A DNA stretch of 64,000 nucleotides from Apodospora peruviana (lineage: Eukaryota; Ascomycota; Sordariomycetes; Sordariales; Lasiosphaeriaceae): the NCBI GenBank assembly GCA_033439685.1, contig JAUEDM010000008.1, positions 868,001 through 932,000 of the forward strand, in the 5' to 3' direction. The notes under the pieces are model-generated. The model was given only the letters and a program-made list of their open reading frames with translations. It was not told the origin of the DNA and searched no databases. The translations under genes and the position numbers were made by a program. Positions within the stretch are counted from its first letter, which is position 1. Each line of letters opens with the position of its first letter. This document shows, piece after piece, positions 1-11,288 of this stretch.

Positions 1-117
1 ACCCATGTTATTCAGACTGCTACCACAGTACAGACGCTGCCCATGGCATTTCCCACTCTTGGAGAGCGCGGTACCCAAGATGGCGGAAACGGTCAGAAGG
101 ACGGCTGCGGCGTGCAT
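1..117 (-). CDS. Small secreted protein, N-terminal part (cut by left edge)
   Basis: Reading leftwards from an ATG at 117-115, 39 codons stay open to the window edge. The first ~20 residues (start MHAAAVLLTV) form a typical signal peptide with a hydrophobic core and a small-residue cleavage region (GTALS). After it come two cysteines within ~9 residues (KCHGQRLYCG). The rest lies outside the window. Cysteine-containing small secreted proteins of this kind are common among fungal effectors and cell-wall proteins, but no family can be named from this fragment. The secreted genes at 1312 and 2911 are close by. Confidence is moderate because only the N-terminus is visible. Confidence 0.5.
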   Translation of the reverse strand, partial: MHAAAVLLTVSAILGTALSKSGKCHGQRLYCGSSLNNMG

Positions 118-1311
118 GTTGATGGTTTGTTCTTGTGTTGGTTGATGATAGGTTTAAAGGCTCGAGGTGCGAGGTCTGCTGTTGGTGCGCTGTTGATTTG
201 CTGTGCTGATGAAGCTGGAGATGAACTTGAAGTCAGGAACATTGACGATTATATACTTTACGATCGGACAGCTCGTTCACATAAAACTCTCACGATACAC
301 GAACAGATACTCCAGGAAATTACAAGATGCTAGCCACCAGCTAGCTTCCCGTACTCGCCGAATTACAACATGTTAGAGACCAGCTGAGCTTTCCATGCTT
401 GGAAACTGCAATATGTTAGCAACCAGCTGATATTCCCTAGGCAGACGCATAGGAGACACCGGGGATCACTGGCTGATCTAAGCAACAGCGGGGATCTAAA
501 TGCTATAAGTCCGGGTGAACACAGATGTGGCAGTGTCACAGGCATCTGTACCCCGGATAAACATGAGAGTGGACCCTACACAGAACCGTTTGATCTAGGT
601 ACCTATCTATGTACCAGGTAATACTGCCTGTTACCATGTTGTACGATTCTTCGATCTTGAGCCGAGGTGGTCTGATCGCTTATGCATCTACAATATAGAT
701 TGAATCACGGCCACAACGGGGCCTCAGACCAACGAGGTCGGCGACCATTTCGCATCGTATGAACTTTCCTTCACCGCCAGTAGAACCTGTTGATACTAAC
801 ATACTAAGAGGTAAAGACAACCTGTTGTATCGTCGCACTGCCAGGCAGCACTAACCGAAACATTGAATCCTTCACATACTCGGTCCTATTATACGAGCTG
901 AGGTGAGGCTAAACATGAGCTGAGTGAAGCTCAGCACATTGTGTGAAAACACCATCAGCTGAACCTGTGATGTCGTACGACTGTGGGGCTCCTGGTATCA
1001 GTCGGGCGTTTGGTTTTGACCCGATCGAGAGCGGCCATACCGAACATACATGTCAAGCCAAGGCAGAGAGTTCTCTCGTAAACCAAGCAAACCATGATCA
1101 AAGCGACACTATACATTTTGAGGCCGCGATGTTGAGGTCTAGGTAGGATATATAGTAGATGAAAATCCGCACGAAGTAAGCATATCTCCAGGAAATCATC
1201 CAACGCTTCAACCGAACTGAACGTATTCAAGCTACAGACTCAGTTCAACACCTAGCTGAAATCACCTTCTGCCGCACCTCACTTCACACGAACTGTACCA
1301 ACGTTGCAATC
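118..1311. other. Intergenic region between two divergent secreted-protein genes
   Basis: No convincing coding region. It serves as the upstream region of the gene leaving the left edge and of the gene at 1312. It contains three 43-bp imperfect repeats (see 319-436). Short ORFs at 43-333, 363-545 and 943-1230 lack protein-like composition or family motifs. Confidence 0.5.
319..436. repeat. Three imperfect 43-bp tandem repeats
   Basis: Units begin at about 319, 362 and 405. They share the pattern attacaa-atgttag-accagctgannttcc with a regular 43-bp offset. They lie ~200-320 bp upstream of the small secreted protein gene at the left edge, so they could be promoter repeats or a relic of a mobile sequence. 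Confidence 0.6.
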
Positions 1312-1856
1312 ATGGTCGCATACAAGTCCTGCTTCCTCACTTTCCTCCTCGCCAACCTGGGCCATCTCGCGGCAGCCAGTCCCATCTCCCCTCAAGCCGC
1401 AAGCAACACCACTGCCAGTATTGACAGCGTATCCGCGGCTGTGAGTTCCTCTCTCTCTTCCTCCCTAATAACAAGCCCTCCTTCTGACATTTTCCAAAGG
1501 CTATCAATCTCTCCTGCCGAACCGGCAGAACCGACACTGTCACATTTCGCCTGAGCCAGCTGACATCCAACATGCGGTATTTTCCGGATAACACGCACGC
1601 GAGCGGCTACCCCAAGCGTTTCTTCAACGATGAAGGTTTCCGCTGGGAATTCAGCCGCGCGGCCTGCGAGGCGGGCACAACCCTGGAGATGCCTGTCTTT
1701 ACGGACGGGCATTTGTATGACTGGGACAGGGCCCCGAGGCCGTCCCCGGGTCTTTTCAGGTTGGTGTATGTCAGTGATGGGACTAACAACGCGTTGTGTG
1801 GTCTGATTGTTCATCGGGGTGATGCGGGTGATTTTGAGTTGTGCAACCAGATTTAA
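1312..1856 (+). CDS. Secreted RNase T1-like protein with altered active site
   Basis: 161 aa from two exons (1312-1440, 1500-1856); the 59-nt intron begins GTGAGT and ends AAAG. Residues 1-~22 are a signal peptide. The mature part resembles the fungal guanyl-specific RNase T1/F1 fold: YPKRFFNDEGF (80-90) aligns with the YPHxYNNYEGF segment, LEMPVF supplies Glu106, LFRLVYV Arg130 and IVHRGD His148. Cys49 and Cys158 match the disulfide that ties the first and last strands. The catalytic His of the YPH motif (His40 in RNase T1) is Lys82 here, whereas Tyr80, Glu106, Arg130 and His148 are kept. Enzymes of this family cut RNA after guanine; RNase-like fungal effectors with changed active sites are also known. 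Whether this one is catalytic cannot be told. The family call rests on motif order and is fairly secure. Confidence 0.75.
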
Positions 1857-2158
1857 ATGGACGGAGAGTTTATAGAGCTAAGACTGTGATGGGAGAAATT
1901 CATGCTGCTTGGGGTTTAGAAGGGAACAAATAGACTAGAATTAGACTGTGCTTTTATCTCGTACGTCTTTGCTTTGGGAATGCGAAGTGATATAACACAA
2001 CTAAAGTTTGACAGCCACCCACCGACAACCAACCAACCATGACAATCTGAATGACACTCCAGTGAATGTGATACTCGGCCGTCTTCAGTCAGCCCCCGCT
2101 GTATTGTTCGATATTCACAGCCCCGACCTATGATTCAAAGGAAATATCCAATACCTCC
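1857..2158. other. Convergent 3' region
   Basis: About 300 bp between the stops of two convergent genes, presumably 3' UTRs. Nothing else recognised. Confidence 0.5.
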
Positions 2159-2911
2159 TCAGTAATTGCAAGCCACCCACTTCAACTTAATCTGCTGAGC
2201 AAACGTAGTTCCTTCGACAGTAAATCCATCCTGCTGCGCACCCGCCCGATTCGCCTGCAGCGCAAACCGGTCACGCACATCCAGCACGTCGCTGTACGTC
2301 GGGCTGGTCCCCTTGCTAGAACATATCGATCCAATCTGATCACCCGCCGCAATAAGGGACTCGGCATCAAACAATGCTCCTTCTGAACCAGCTGTCGTAT
2401 ACTTGTCGCCGGTGACATTGAGCGTAGGGACGTTGATCACCCTCAGATCAACGGACCTCAACTCGTAGGTCGTGTACAGCGTGGCTGATACGCCTCCGTC
2501 GAGTGCAAAGTAACCGTGCCACCTGCTGCCCGCGACGATGAACCGCCAAGCTGGCGGGTAGCTCAGCTGGAAGTGGACGGCGCAGTTCCTGCTCCTGAGG
2601 GCAGCGGCTGAGCTGGGACCTATCGAGAGATATACTGAGTCGAAGCCTATTGTTATGGCCTACTTAAGATCATCAGCAGTGGCACTGTGGCAAGTGAAAT
2701 GGACACCGTGCGTGGCTAATAAGTAAGGTAGGATGTTGAGAATTGGAGGCAGGGATTTGCTCACCGTTCTGTCAGGCGAGAAAGAAGTTGAGATTGAACC
2801 CTGAGGACATCCGTTGCCGCTGTAAGTAACATTCAATGACACAGCTGATGGGTCGAAGGTCTGGGCAAGGACTCCAGAAAGGAGCAACAACGAAGAGATG
2901 ATGCCGAGCAT
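2159..2911 (-). CDS. Secreted DUF4360 family protein
   Basis: 215 aa from two exons (2911-2765, 2659-2159) joined by a 105-nt intron (GTGAGC...GTAG, phase 0). A signal peptide (MLGIISSLLLLSGVLAQ) precedes the hallmarks of DUF4360: the GNGCPQGSIS start, a segment with GFDSVYLSIGPSS, RNCAVHFQLSYPP, and a GYFALDGGVSATL strand followed by a YELR/GDKYT region. DUF4360 proteins are small extracellular fungal proteins of unknown function with conserved cysteines; some are wrongly labelled ribosomal protein in databases. The gene is convergent with the RNase T1-like gene. Family assignment is from memory of the motif pattern. Confidence 0.8.
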
Positions 2912-3841
2912 TGTGAAGTTCGCTCAAATCTATTTCAAAAGCTTCTGAGCAAAGTATGTAGATGGCATAGATTTCCCAGACAATATGGGCAGAGCCCTGT
3001 TGGAGCAAAGGGTTTTATGATTGAGGGCAGTCTTTATCCCATCCAGCCAATCACCGTCACAACAAGCGAACCCAATTTTTATTGCTACAAAAGGACCGAC
3101 GCATATTGCTGTGCGTCCAGTGAAGCTGACAAAGGTTGGGCGTCGTTGCCTAAATTAGATATTTTGAGGACCGGGTAAATATCATTGACATGCATGTGAT
3201 ATATCGACTTCGGTAAACGAAAGACAATGTAGGATTGGAATCCTACGCGGAAGTGGTCCTCCATGACTTCAAGATATCCATTACGGGCGAAAACAACAAG
3301 TCCCCCGAGATGCGTGTTATAGTAGTAGCAAAAATGACGCTCATTTCATGAGTTCAGGGGGACGGTATTGGTGATAATATGGCAGGACCTAGGAGATATG
3401 ACAAACGCAACGATGTTATTGACGTCCTAACTACTTCAACTTTGTTCAAGGCAATGTATACATTTACGGTAGACTGGGTGAATTCGTAGCCGTTGCGGTT
3501 ATCGACACAGATGGCTTCAGTCCAAACAAGAACCAGCTCGTATTTGAACTTCCCACTCTCAACTTCACACATCATCAAATCGCGATATGCAAATACCCAG
3601 AATAGACCATGAACTTGTAATTGACGACTATGTATACGACAAGCCATGTTTCGTCGTGGCCCTAAAACTCACCGATGCTCCCCACGGATGCAAATGCAAA
3701 TGCAACTTGAGAACCATACCTCCTTTCAAGATCAACGCGTCCCTCATTCAACAGTCACGCGTCCAAACCGACCGCAAATGTTACCACTCCAGATATCAGA
3801 ATACCTCACCCTCAAAGGAGCGATCAATATGTACCGCGTAA
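2912..3841. other. Intergenic region
   Basis: No gene recognised. A 97-codon minus ORF (3647-3354) holds a short WTEAICVDNRN stretch faintly like a HET-domain motif, but too little else supports it. Confidence 0.4.
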
Positions 3842-5597
3842 TCACTCCAACGAGTCCCTTCTCCGAAACTCAACCATCGGCCCATCCTTGAGACTCGTAA
3901 AGGTGTCAACAAGCTGATACTCCCCCGTCCTATGCCTTCCCCATTCTTCCCCTCCACCCTCACCTGGGTCTGCGACACCTTGTGCCCGGCGCAGGTCGTA
4001 CAGAAACAGCACCCGTGCCAGCGTGATGGTCATCTCGAGGTACGCCAAACCTTTACCAATACACCCGCGCGGTCCGATCGAGAAGGGACAGAACGCGCTC
4101 ACCGCTAATTCGTTTCCGTCTAACCAGCGTTCCGGTCTATATGCCCAAGGGTCCGGATAGTAGAGAGGGTTGTGGTGGATCGCGTAGTGCGGCGTGCCGA
4201 CGATGGTGCCCTCGGGCACGTGTTCGCCGTCGATGGTGTAACCCCCGACCAAAACCTCGCGTGGGAGGAGGCCACCGACCGAAGGACTCAAACGCATGGC
4301 CTCGTCGATGCACGCGCGCAGGTAGGTGCATGATGCCAGCTGCGGACCTTGGTGGATGGTTTCGACGCCGGAGGACATTGAGAAAGTGGAGCGGATTTCG
4401 GCGGTCGCGGTGGCCAGCGCGGTTGGGTTCCGCACGAGGTAGAAGAGTGTTGCGGCCATTGCGGTTGATGTGGTGTCTGAGCCGGCGATGATGCTAGAGA
4501 CCAGTTAGTTGGTGTCAGGAGCACAACCACAGCAAGGAAGGGAGAGAGGGAGAGAGGGCGAGGGGCTTACAGAAGGTTCGATTCGCCCCACAGCTCGGGG
4601 GTGGTGAAGCCCTGACCTGTTTCCGGGTCGCGCGCCTTGAGGAGGTGGTAGAAAAAGTCGCGGCGGTCTGTGTCGTCGCCCAGCGCCGTCCTCTCGGTGA
4701 GCTGGGCGCGGCTGTAGCCCATGTAGCGCGCTCTGCCGGCGGCGATCTTGCGGAAGAGGATCTTGTCGAGGCTGAGCTTGTTGACGATGGGCATAGTTCC
4801 GCACTGTTTTTGGGGTCAGAAGTCTGATCGTTTTTCCCCATTTCTTTTTTCCTTTTTTTATTCTTGATGAACTTACAATGAGATGCCTTTGCGCCGCGAC
4901 ACCAACAAGGTTCACAGCATACCGGTTATCCGGGCGGTCGAGCATATGGAATGCTTTTCCAAAGCATAAATCACCCAAAATGTCCATGGCAAGCCAGTTG
5001 CACCAGTCCGCCATGTTCTTGGGTGCGGTCCAGCCCTTCTTTTCATCAGATCGGCCCAATTCGCCGATCGCGTCGCAAAAGCTACGGATATTCGCTAGGA
5101 TATAGCGCTCCACCTCCTTCACGGCGCCATCGGAAAAGGCGTGCGAGAGCACGCGGCGCTTGCGCGCGTGGACGTCCTTGTCCCGCGTGTTGTGGGTGTT
5201 GGGCGCTGGGTGGACGAAGGCGTCGTAGAACTCAGCCTTGCGCACGTTGGCGCGGAAGCCGTAGATGTCCTTGAGCGCGGTGTTGGAATTGACCGAGAGC
5301 GAGTTGGGGCCGAAGCGGACGAACTTGCCGTGCTTCTCGTGCATCCGCCAGAATTCGAGGTGGCGGTCGCCTTTCCAGGCATGGTAGAGCATGTAGGCAT
5401 CTGTGAACTTGGCGAGGAACGGCCCTGGGTATTTTGCTAACGGGTGGAAGAAGAGGCGGTAGATGACGAGGCATGTTGTCTGGTAAGTAAGATGTTAGTG
5501 GCGAGATGGAGTTAGTTGGAGGACGACCTACATAGACGAAGCCAGCAATGACGAACAATCCAAGCCAGAGCTGGACATGTGCAGCGTTGAGAGCCAT
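3842..5597 (-). CDS. Cytochrome P450 monooxygenase
   Basis: 517 aa from four exons: 5597-5532, 5479-4877, 4803-4571, 4493-3842, all GT-AG and in frame. A membrane anchor fills the first ~25 residues (LWLGLFVIAGFVYTTCLVIY), followed by the proline-rich HPLAKYPGPF hinge. The I-helix AGSDTT motif is at about 304-309, the K-helix ExxR (EAMR) at 365-368, PERW at about 421, and the haem loop FSIGPRGCIGKG with Cys445 as the thiolate ligand. All essential motifs are present, so it should be an active microsomal P450. It resembles the isotrichodermin C-15 hydroxylase/benzoate-hydroxylase type of fungal P450s; the substrate is unknown. No biosynthetic core gene lies beside it. Confidence 0.93.
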
Positions 5598-6773
5598 GGC
5601 ACTGGGAATGGAGATCTACCGTGCCTTTCTGGTCGCTTTCTGCAGGAGGGTTACAACCCAGGTTGAATGGGTGTTGAACACTGTTTTAAATAGAACACTA
5701 AGGAGAGGCGGGACAAGATTGACTTTAATAAGAACTGCTACGTGAACGGACAGAGCCAACCACTTCTTCGGGAATTAACCCGTACTCATCTCAGCCATCC
5801 TTCTCTGCAGTATTTAATCGTACCCGACATCATCTCTCGTCAGACTGGGGGAGAGGAGGTGCGAGTTCAGACGGCCGAATTCCGTCGAGGAATGGGTTCG
5901 GCTTGCAGCGGCATAACTTCGCCAACCACCCGGCCGGCTCCTAGTGCCCGGGCAGTCATTGCATAATGATGTCGACATTCCTCTTCCGGGTACGCTTCCA
6001 TGTGCTAAAAGTCTCTTGCTGTTGGAATTCTCACCGGTTGATTCGAAGCCTGCAAGACGCGGAAACTCGCGGGGTTTAACATCTCCCAATTATCTAACAA
6101 GGTCGCACCGACATGGTATCCATGATAGGAAGGTCACTGGATCTCGCAACGCGTTACGCTTATGAGATACTGCCGAAGGGAGTGGTGCTTACATCAATGC
6201 GTGTTGCTAATCTTGATATATGGACTGGCCCCAAGTAATGATATCACCGGAAAGTTCAGACGGTGTCCCAGAAGGCCAGAACACTCAACTGCTCAGGTGG
6301 TCATGATTAGCTGCAGTGTAACCCGATGTCAGGTGGACGCGGAGCGGTGGAGTCAAACAGGGAAGGATCGAGTTCGTCAACTTCATCGGGAAGAAAGAGC
6401 AAAGCAGTTCAATTTCCTTGGTCTTGATGAAATGGACAATCGGCTCTCGGCGACGATAAGCGAGACCTACGCTGCAGCGTCGTCCGTGCGTTACATGAAC
6501 GGTCCCGGGCCTTGCAGGAGACGCTAGGACCCCGCAGTCCTGGAGCATGGCGCTGTTTTTGTGCTGCAAGGCTCGCAAGGCTGAGGTGCCCCTGGATGAT
6601 CCATCCCGTCGCAACATTTTGGCGGTTGCTGTTGGCGCAATCCAGGGATTCCGCGTCCAAAAGTCAATCGATCCAGCAAAAAAACACCACGACCGACATC
6701 GCAACGCCGCCTTCACACCATGACACGCTGCGACGAACCATCGAGACAATAACGAAACCCGGAAACCCACAAG
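5598..6773. other. Divergent intergenic region (P450 / nucleoporin)
   Basis: 1.2 kb between divergent starts, presumably both promoters. Overlapping short ORFs on both strands have no recognisable family. Nothing further supported. Confidence 0.4.
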
Positions 6774-8880
6774 ATGGCGCCGGCCGTCTGCAAATTCTAC
6801 CAGCAGGGCTTCTGCCGCAATGGAGGTACGCGAACAAAAGCCGAAGACCTGCACCACTCCTCACACAGCAACATTGCCGCCAATGAGATGGAGAGACTCG
6901 TTGTGCGATCTACGCTGCCTATCACAGCTCGTCGCCTTGTTTTGCCTTTGACAACATATCCCCCGAGATACCGCGTTCGCGTCCGAATGAGGAGCTTACT
7001 GACAGACGCTACCGACGAATATAGCCAACTGCCGATTCGAGCATCCCCCTAAGCACCAACCACCGCAGCAGCCTGCAAATCGCTGGGGCGTTCTGGCCGG
7101 CGGCGCGCATAGTCAGGGAATGAATACCCGAGTCCAAGGTACGATACCGTAATCTGTATCTGAAGTGGTACCGATGCGCTAACAGCTACCCGAACAGAGG
7201 TGCTCCCTTACAGCCTCAGTCCCGACGTTATCCAAAAAGATCTCTCCAGCGAAGTCCCGACGTGGATTCTGTCGTGCTATGGCCCCGGAAAAGACGCCCC
7301 GGAGCAGCTATTTGGCGGTCCTGGGCGAGAGCAGAGCTTTGAGGAGATGAGGTTATACTACATGCAAGGCCTGGCAGCTGGAAATCCCCAGGGAGCCGTA
7401 CGCTGGTTCCGCTCGCCGAATTGCTTCCGCAAGACACCCGCTGACTTTCTCCCCTTAGTTAAACGACATCAACACCCTATACCAGGAAGCGCAAAACCAA
7501 ATACGAAGGGCGCTGAGCGATACCAACGCTGCGGTAAAATTCATAGCCGACGCAGCCAACAAACACCCAAACAGGATAGATATATGTCAACAGGGCACGC
7601 CAGCAGGTGGGACGAGCGGCGAGTTTGCGAGGGACAAGCCGAACAACGCGCTGGCATTTGGTAACACGGCAAATGCCTTCCAGAATACGAATCGGCCGTT
7701 TGGCGCCCCGGCGGCCGCACCAAGCGCATTCGGGCAGCCTTCCGGCCTGGGTCAGAAGCCTAATCCGTTCGGCGCTCCGGCTTTTGGTCAACCAGCTCAG
7801 ACAAGTCCTTTCGGGCAAGGGGCAGCTCCCTCAGCTTTCGGCCAGCCTGCTCAGCCTGCCCAGGGTCCAACCGCCTTCGGCCAGCCAACCCCCGTGGGAG
7901 GCGCGAAACCGAACCCGTTTGGAGCGCCCGCGTTCGGACAACCACCACAACCGGCTGCCGCGCCAGCATTTGGGCAGCCATCCCAACCTACGAGCACGTT
8001 CGGCCAGCCAGCAGCGCTCGGGGCGAAACCAAATCCCTTCGGCGCGCCGGCGTTCGGACAGCCAGCGCAGCCTGCTACCGCACAGCCTGCAGCGAACCCG
8101 TTCGGACAACCTGCGCAAGCAGCGGCGAACCCGTTTGGCCAACCCGCTGCCGCCCCTGCGAATAATAACCCATTTGGTCAACCATCAGCCACTCCCGCCG
8201 CGAATCCATTTGGGCAACCCGCGCCGGTAGCCGCTGCTGCCCCGGCAACAAACCCTTTTGGGCAACCGGCGGCAACAAATAACAACCCCTTTGGAGCCCC
8301 GGCTACCAACACACCACCCAGTAGTAACCCATTTGGCCAACCACCAGCAGAAAATCCGTTTGGACAGCCAGCAGCAGCAGCAGCAGCAGCACAACAACAA
8401 CCTGCTAGCAACCCATTTGGTCAACCAGCCGGTAACTCTTTTGCGGGTAACACATTCGCCTCCATCACGCCCTCACCAGCACCCCCCGCTGCTGCCGCGC
8501 CAGCAACAACAAAAGTAACAGGCCAGGATCCCTACGAGCCGGGCTCTTCGCGCCAGCACCCAGACATGTCGTCGTACAGCTCAAAGGGTGCCGACGGACG
8601 CGTGCGCATATTCAAGGGCAAGATGGTCACCTGGCAGGCGCTGCCGAGTAATCCGGGCAAGGAGGTGCCGGTGCTGCGGAATTTTAATGGTTCGTTTGCG
8701 AGGGTTTGGTTTCCCGACGGTCCGCCGGCGTATTCCACCGAGACGGAGGGCAGGCCGGAGGATTATGCCGATGAGAAGGTGATGCAGCAGTGGGGTGCGT
8801 TTGTGAACACGGGGCGGTTTGAGGCGGGAATCATGCCCGAGGTTCCGCCCAAGAGGGAGTTTTGTACTTGGGATTTTTGA
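6774..8880 (+). CDS. CCCH zinc-finger FG-repeat nucleoporin (Nup42/Amo1 type)
   Basis: 595 aa from four exons: 6774-6825, 7025-7138, 7198-7397, 7459-8880. The N-terminal CCCH finger (Cys6-x7-Cys14-x5-Cys20-x3-His24) is split by the first intron, a 199-nt intron that is long for this genome. A conserved block after it (VLPYSLSPDVIQKDL...MQGLAAGNPQGA) and a helical segment (DINTLYQEAQNQIRRAL) follow. Then comes ~290 residues of FGQP/NPFG repeats and a conserved C-terminal domain (RIFKGKMVTWQALP...GRPEDY...CTWDF). This order matches Nup42/Rip1, hCG1 and S. pombe Amo1, a cytoplasmic-side nuclear pore protein in mRNA export and microtubule anchoring. The repeats are intrinsically disordered. All three donors begin GTACG. 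Confidence 0.9.
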
Positions 8881-9293
8881 GCTAGGTCTTACCTTTCCTT
8901 GACTTGATGGTAGATGGGTTTGGGCAGTGGTGTAGCATCATCGTGTCTTGTTACGGGTAGCATTGTTCAACTGCCTGGGTTTCACACAAGGAAAAAGATG
9001 GCTTCTTCCTGGAGGTACTGTGGAAGGTTTCTTAGAGGTGGTTATCGAGGTACATACATGGCTTATCTGGCTTTGGTTTTTTGGAGCAGCTTGATACACG
9101 GTATGAGCAGAAACCCCATCACGGGAATATAACTTGCTGGGGTTTATACTTTGTTAAAATATGTTGATACCGAGAAGGACTTGACACCGCTATAATACCT
9201 TCGCGATAATAAGTTAGTAACTTACTTGCCAACGGTATCCCTACATACATACAGGCCTGATGACCCCGACCATATCAAAACTCCAGTTCCTTA
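8881..9293. other. Convergent 3' region
   Basis: About 410 bp between two convergent stops; presumably 3' UTRs. No gene seen. Confidence 0.5.
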
Positions 9294-11288
9294 TCACACA
9301 GGAAACGCCCCTCCCCTAGCCATCTTCTTCGCCCTCTGGTCCCGCCGATTATGATTCGCCCTGCTCCCTTTATTCGCCTCCTTCCTCCTCTTAGCGAGCT
9401 CAGAGTCCACCGGCGCATCCCCTCCACCCCTTCCTCCGCCACGACCACCTCTCCTACGCCCGCCACCACCGCGTCCCCTTCCCCCACCAGGGGGCAAATC
9501 CGTCGGATCTCGTCCAGACCCAGCAGTATCACTCCCCTCGGCATCATCCGGTCCAGCAGCCGCCCTCCAAGCTGTCGAGACCAACTCGCTCTGCGCCCCA
9601 GTCCAGTCTCCGTACCGTGCCTGCAGCCGTTTCCTGCGCTGGGCGTTACGACTCAACATGAGCGCCCAGCCCTCAATGGCCTCGTCCGTCATGCCCGTCT
9701 CATGCCTTAAACGCACGCGCTCGATCCCGCGGCGCGTGGCGTTGTCGCGGTCGAATAGTTTCGGTGTGGCCTGGAACGCTTGGTACAACGTCGCCTCGGT
9801 GCTTTCGGAGAGGTCTTCTTCGGTTGTGGCGTCCACGGCGCCGCCGACGTCAGCCGTGTCGTAGGTGTCGTCGCGCTCGTCGTCGTCGGAATCGAACGCC
9901 GCCAGCGCGGAGAGAATGGCCGCTTTGTTCGGGACAGCGGAACGGTCTGCCAGCAACCTGTCGGCGTCCATGTTGCTGCGCTTGCCGAGCTGCAGGCGTG
10001 AGGTGTCGATCGCCAGCCGGTCGAGGTCGTCGTCGTCGAAGACGTTGCGGCGGCGTGTTGCATTGAGGGGCGGGGTGGATCGGGGCGCGAGGTCGGGATG
10101 GTGCGGTTGGAGTGTGTTTGAGAGTTCCTCAGTGCGGTCGGCGTCCCGGAGGTGCGGCGGGAGCGAGTCTTCCAGTAGATGTTCGGTGACCAGCTCGTTG
10201 CTGTCGTCGTACTCGTCCAGCAGCTTCGAGACGAAACCTGACCCAAGGTCGGGGAAGAGGTCTTGGATCTGCGAGATTTGGCTCATGCGGTGGACGTGCA
10301 TCTCTTGTTGGAGCTGCCCGTCGAACTCGGCGAGGCCTTTGCCCTTGTCCACTTTGCGCCTGACCAGCCTTTTGGGTTTCGCCATGCCGCCTCCCGGTTT
10401 CTTGAACGCGCCGAGGTCGGCCAGGACGGACGTGGTTCGGCTTGATGCGCTGCCGGACGCATCGAGTTTCCGCTGGAGCTGTTGGAGGACAGGCGTGGAC
10501 GTGACGAGCTCGGCAACCAGGGAATCATTAACGTTGGTCGGCCCCGCCTTGTGCGCGTCGGCGGCTGCTTTCAGCGAGTACAGCTGGTCGGTGAGGGTTG
10601 ACACCTTCTGCCCGTCCGCCAGCCCAACGAGACAGAGGTATGTCGTCGCGATGAGCACTTTCCTCAGAGGCGGGTTCATGATCTTGTAGCAGGTGATAAG
10701 GCCGTCCAGGAAGTCGCTTCCCGCCAGGAAGAAGCCGGCAACAGCCGGGGAGGCATCGATGAGGTCGTTCACCCTGTCCAGACTTGTTTCGATGCCTTTG
10801 AGGTCCCCGCCTTGCAAGCCGACATCGAGGTTCTTGATGAGGAACTTCTTTAATCCTGCCAGGGAGGCGTCAAGCTGGGCTTGGCTTGTGTCTGAAAGGT
10901 CTGACAAAAGGCCGGCAGCCTTCTTCTTGCCATATACGCGGCTCAGATCGGCCAGGAACTCCCATTGCGCCAACCCACTGGGTGGCGCTGGTGACTGAAG
11001 AAGCTTGGAGGTCAGCTGGAAGCAGTCCTTGAGTAGCCGTTTTGCTGACTGGGACGGGCCGAGGATGGCGATACCGCCTTGGGCCGTCTCTCGAGTAAAT
11101 GACGTGAGAAAGGTTGGCAAACTCTCATCCTTGGTCGAGATGTCCAGGAAGTCTGCATCCGATAGAGACAGGTGGCTGTCCACGAGTGCAAGCCACGCAT
11201 CGAGGCACGCAACCCATTCATCGGGAAGAAGTTGCTCCCTCCACGCCGTAAGAGGGAAGAGTGCGAGGGTGGGGAGTGTGGAAGCCAT
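9294..11288 (-). CDS. CUE-domain protein, Cue3/ASCC2 homologue
   Basis: Single exon, 664 aa. The N-terminal ~300 residues are the helical ASCC2/Cue3-type domain (LALFPLTAWREQLLP...). A CUE domain follows at about 328-375 (MSQISQIQDLFPDLGSGFVSKLL...), the ubiquitin-binding fold. The C-terminus is rich in RGG/RGRGGG and ends with the conserved ANHNRRDQRAKKMARGG tail. In yeast Cue3 is a subunit of the ribosome-quality-control trigger (RQT) complex that splits collided ubiquitylated ribosomes; human ASCC2 binds K63-linked ubiquitin. The same role is inferred here. Divergent from the uS10 gene, 687 bp apart. Confidence 0.85.
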   Translation of the reverse strand: MASTLPTLALFPLTAWREQLLPDEWVACLDAWLALVDSHLSLSDADFLDISTKDESLPTFLTSFTRETAQGGIAILGPSQSAKRLLKDCFQLTSKLLQSPAPPSGLAQWEFLADLSRVYGKKKAAGLLSDLSDTSQAQLDASLAGLKKFLIKNLDVGLQGGDLKGIETSLDRVNDLIDASPAVAGFFLAGSDFLDGLITCYKIMNPPLRKVLIATTYLCLVGLADGQKVSTLTDQLYSLKAAADAHKAGPTNVNDSLVAELVTSTPVLQQLQRKLDASGSASSRTTSVLADLGAFKKPGGGMAKPKRLVRRKVDKGKGLAEFDGQLQQEMHVHRMSQISQIQDLFPDLGSGFVSKLLDEYDDSNELVTEHLLEDSLPPHLRDADRTEELSNTLQPHHPDLAPRSTPPLNATRRRNVFDDDDLDRLAIDTSRLQLGKRSNMDADRLLADRSAVPNKAAILSALAAFDSDDDERDDTYDTADVGGAVDATTEEDLSESTEATLYQAFQATPKLFDRDNATRRGIERVRLRHETGMTDEAIEGWALMLSRNAQRRKRLQARYGDWTGAQSELVSTAWRAAAGPDDAEGSDTAGSGRDPTDLPPGGGRGRGGGGRRRGGRGGGRGGGDAPVDSELAKRRKEANKGSRANHNRRDQRAKKMARGGAFPV

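Noticed and set aside
43..333. 96-codon plus-strand ORF at the left edge.
   Set aside because: It overlaps antisense a minus-strand ORF that has a clear signal peptide; no protein features of its own.
3354..3647. Possible HET-domain fragment (WTEAICVDNRN) on the minus strand.
   Set aside because: Only about ten residues resemble the motif; no flanking HET blocks and no splice sites extend it.
9351..10689. Long plus-strand ORFs opposite the CUE-domain gene.
   Set aside because: Shadows of the 664-codon minus-strand gene caused by codon bias.
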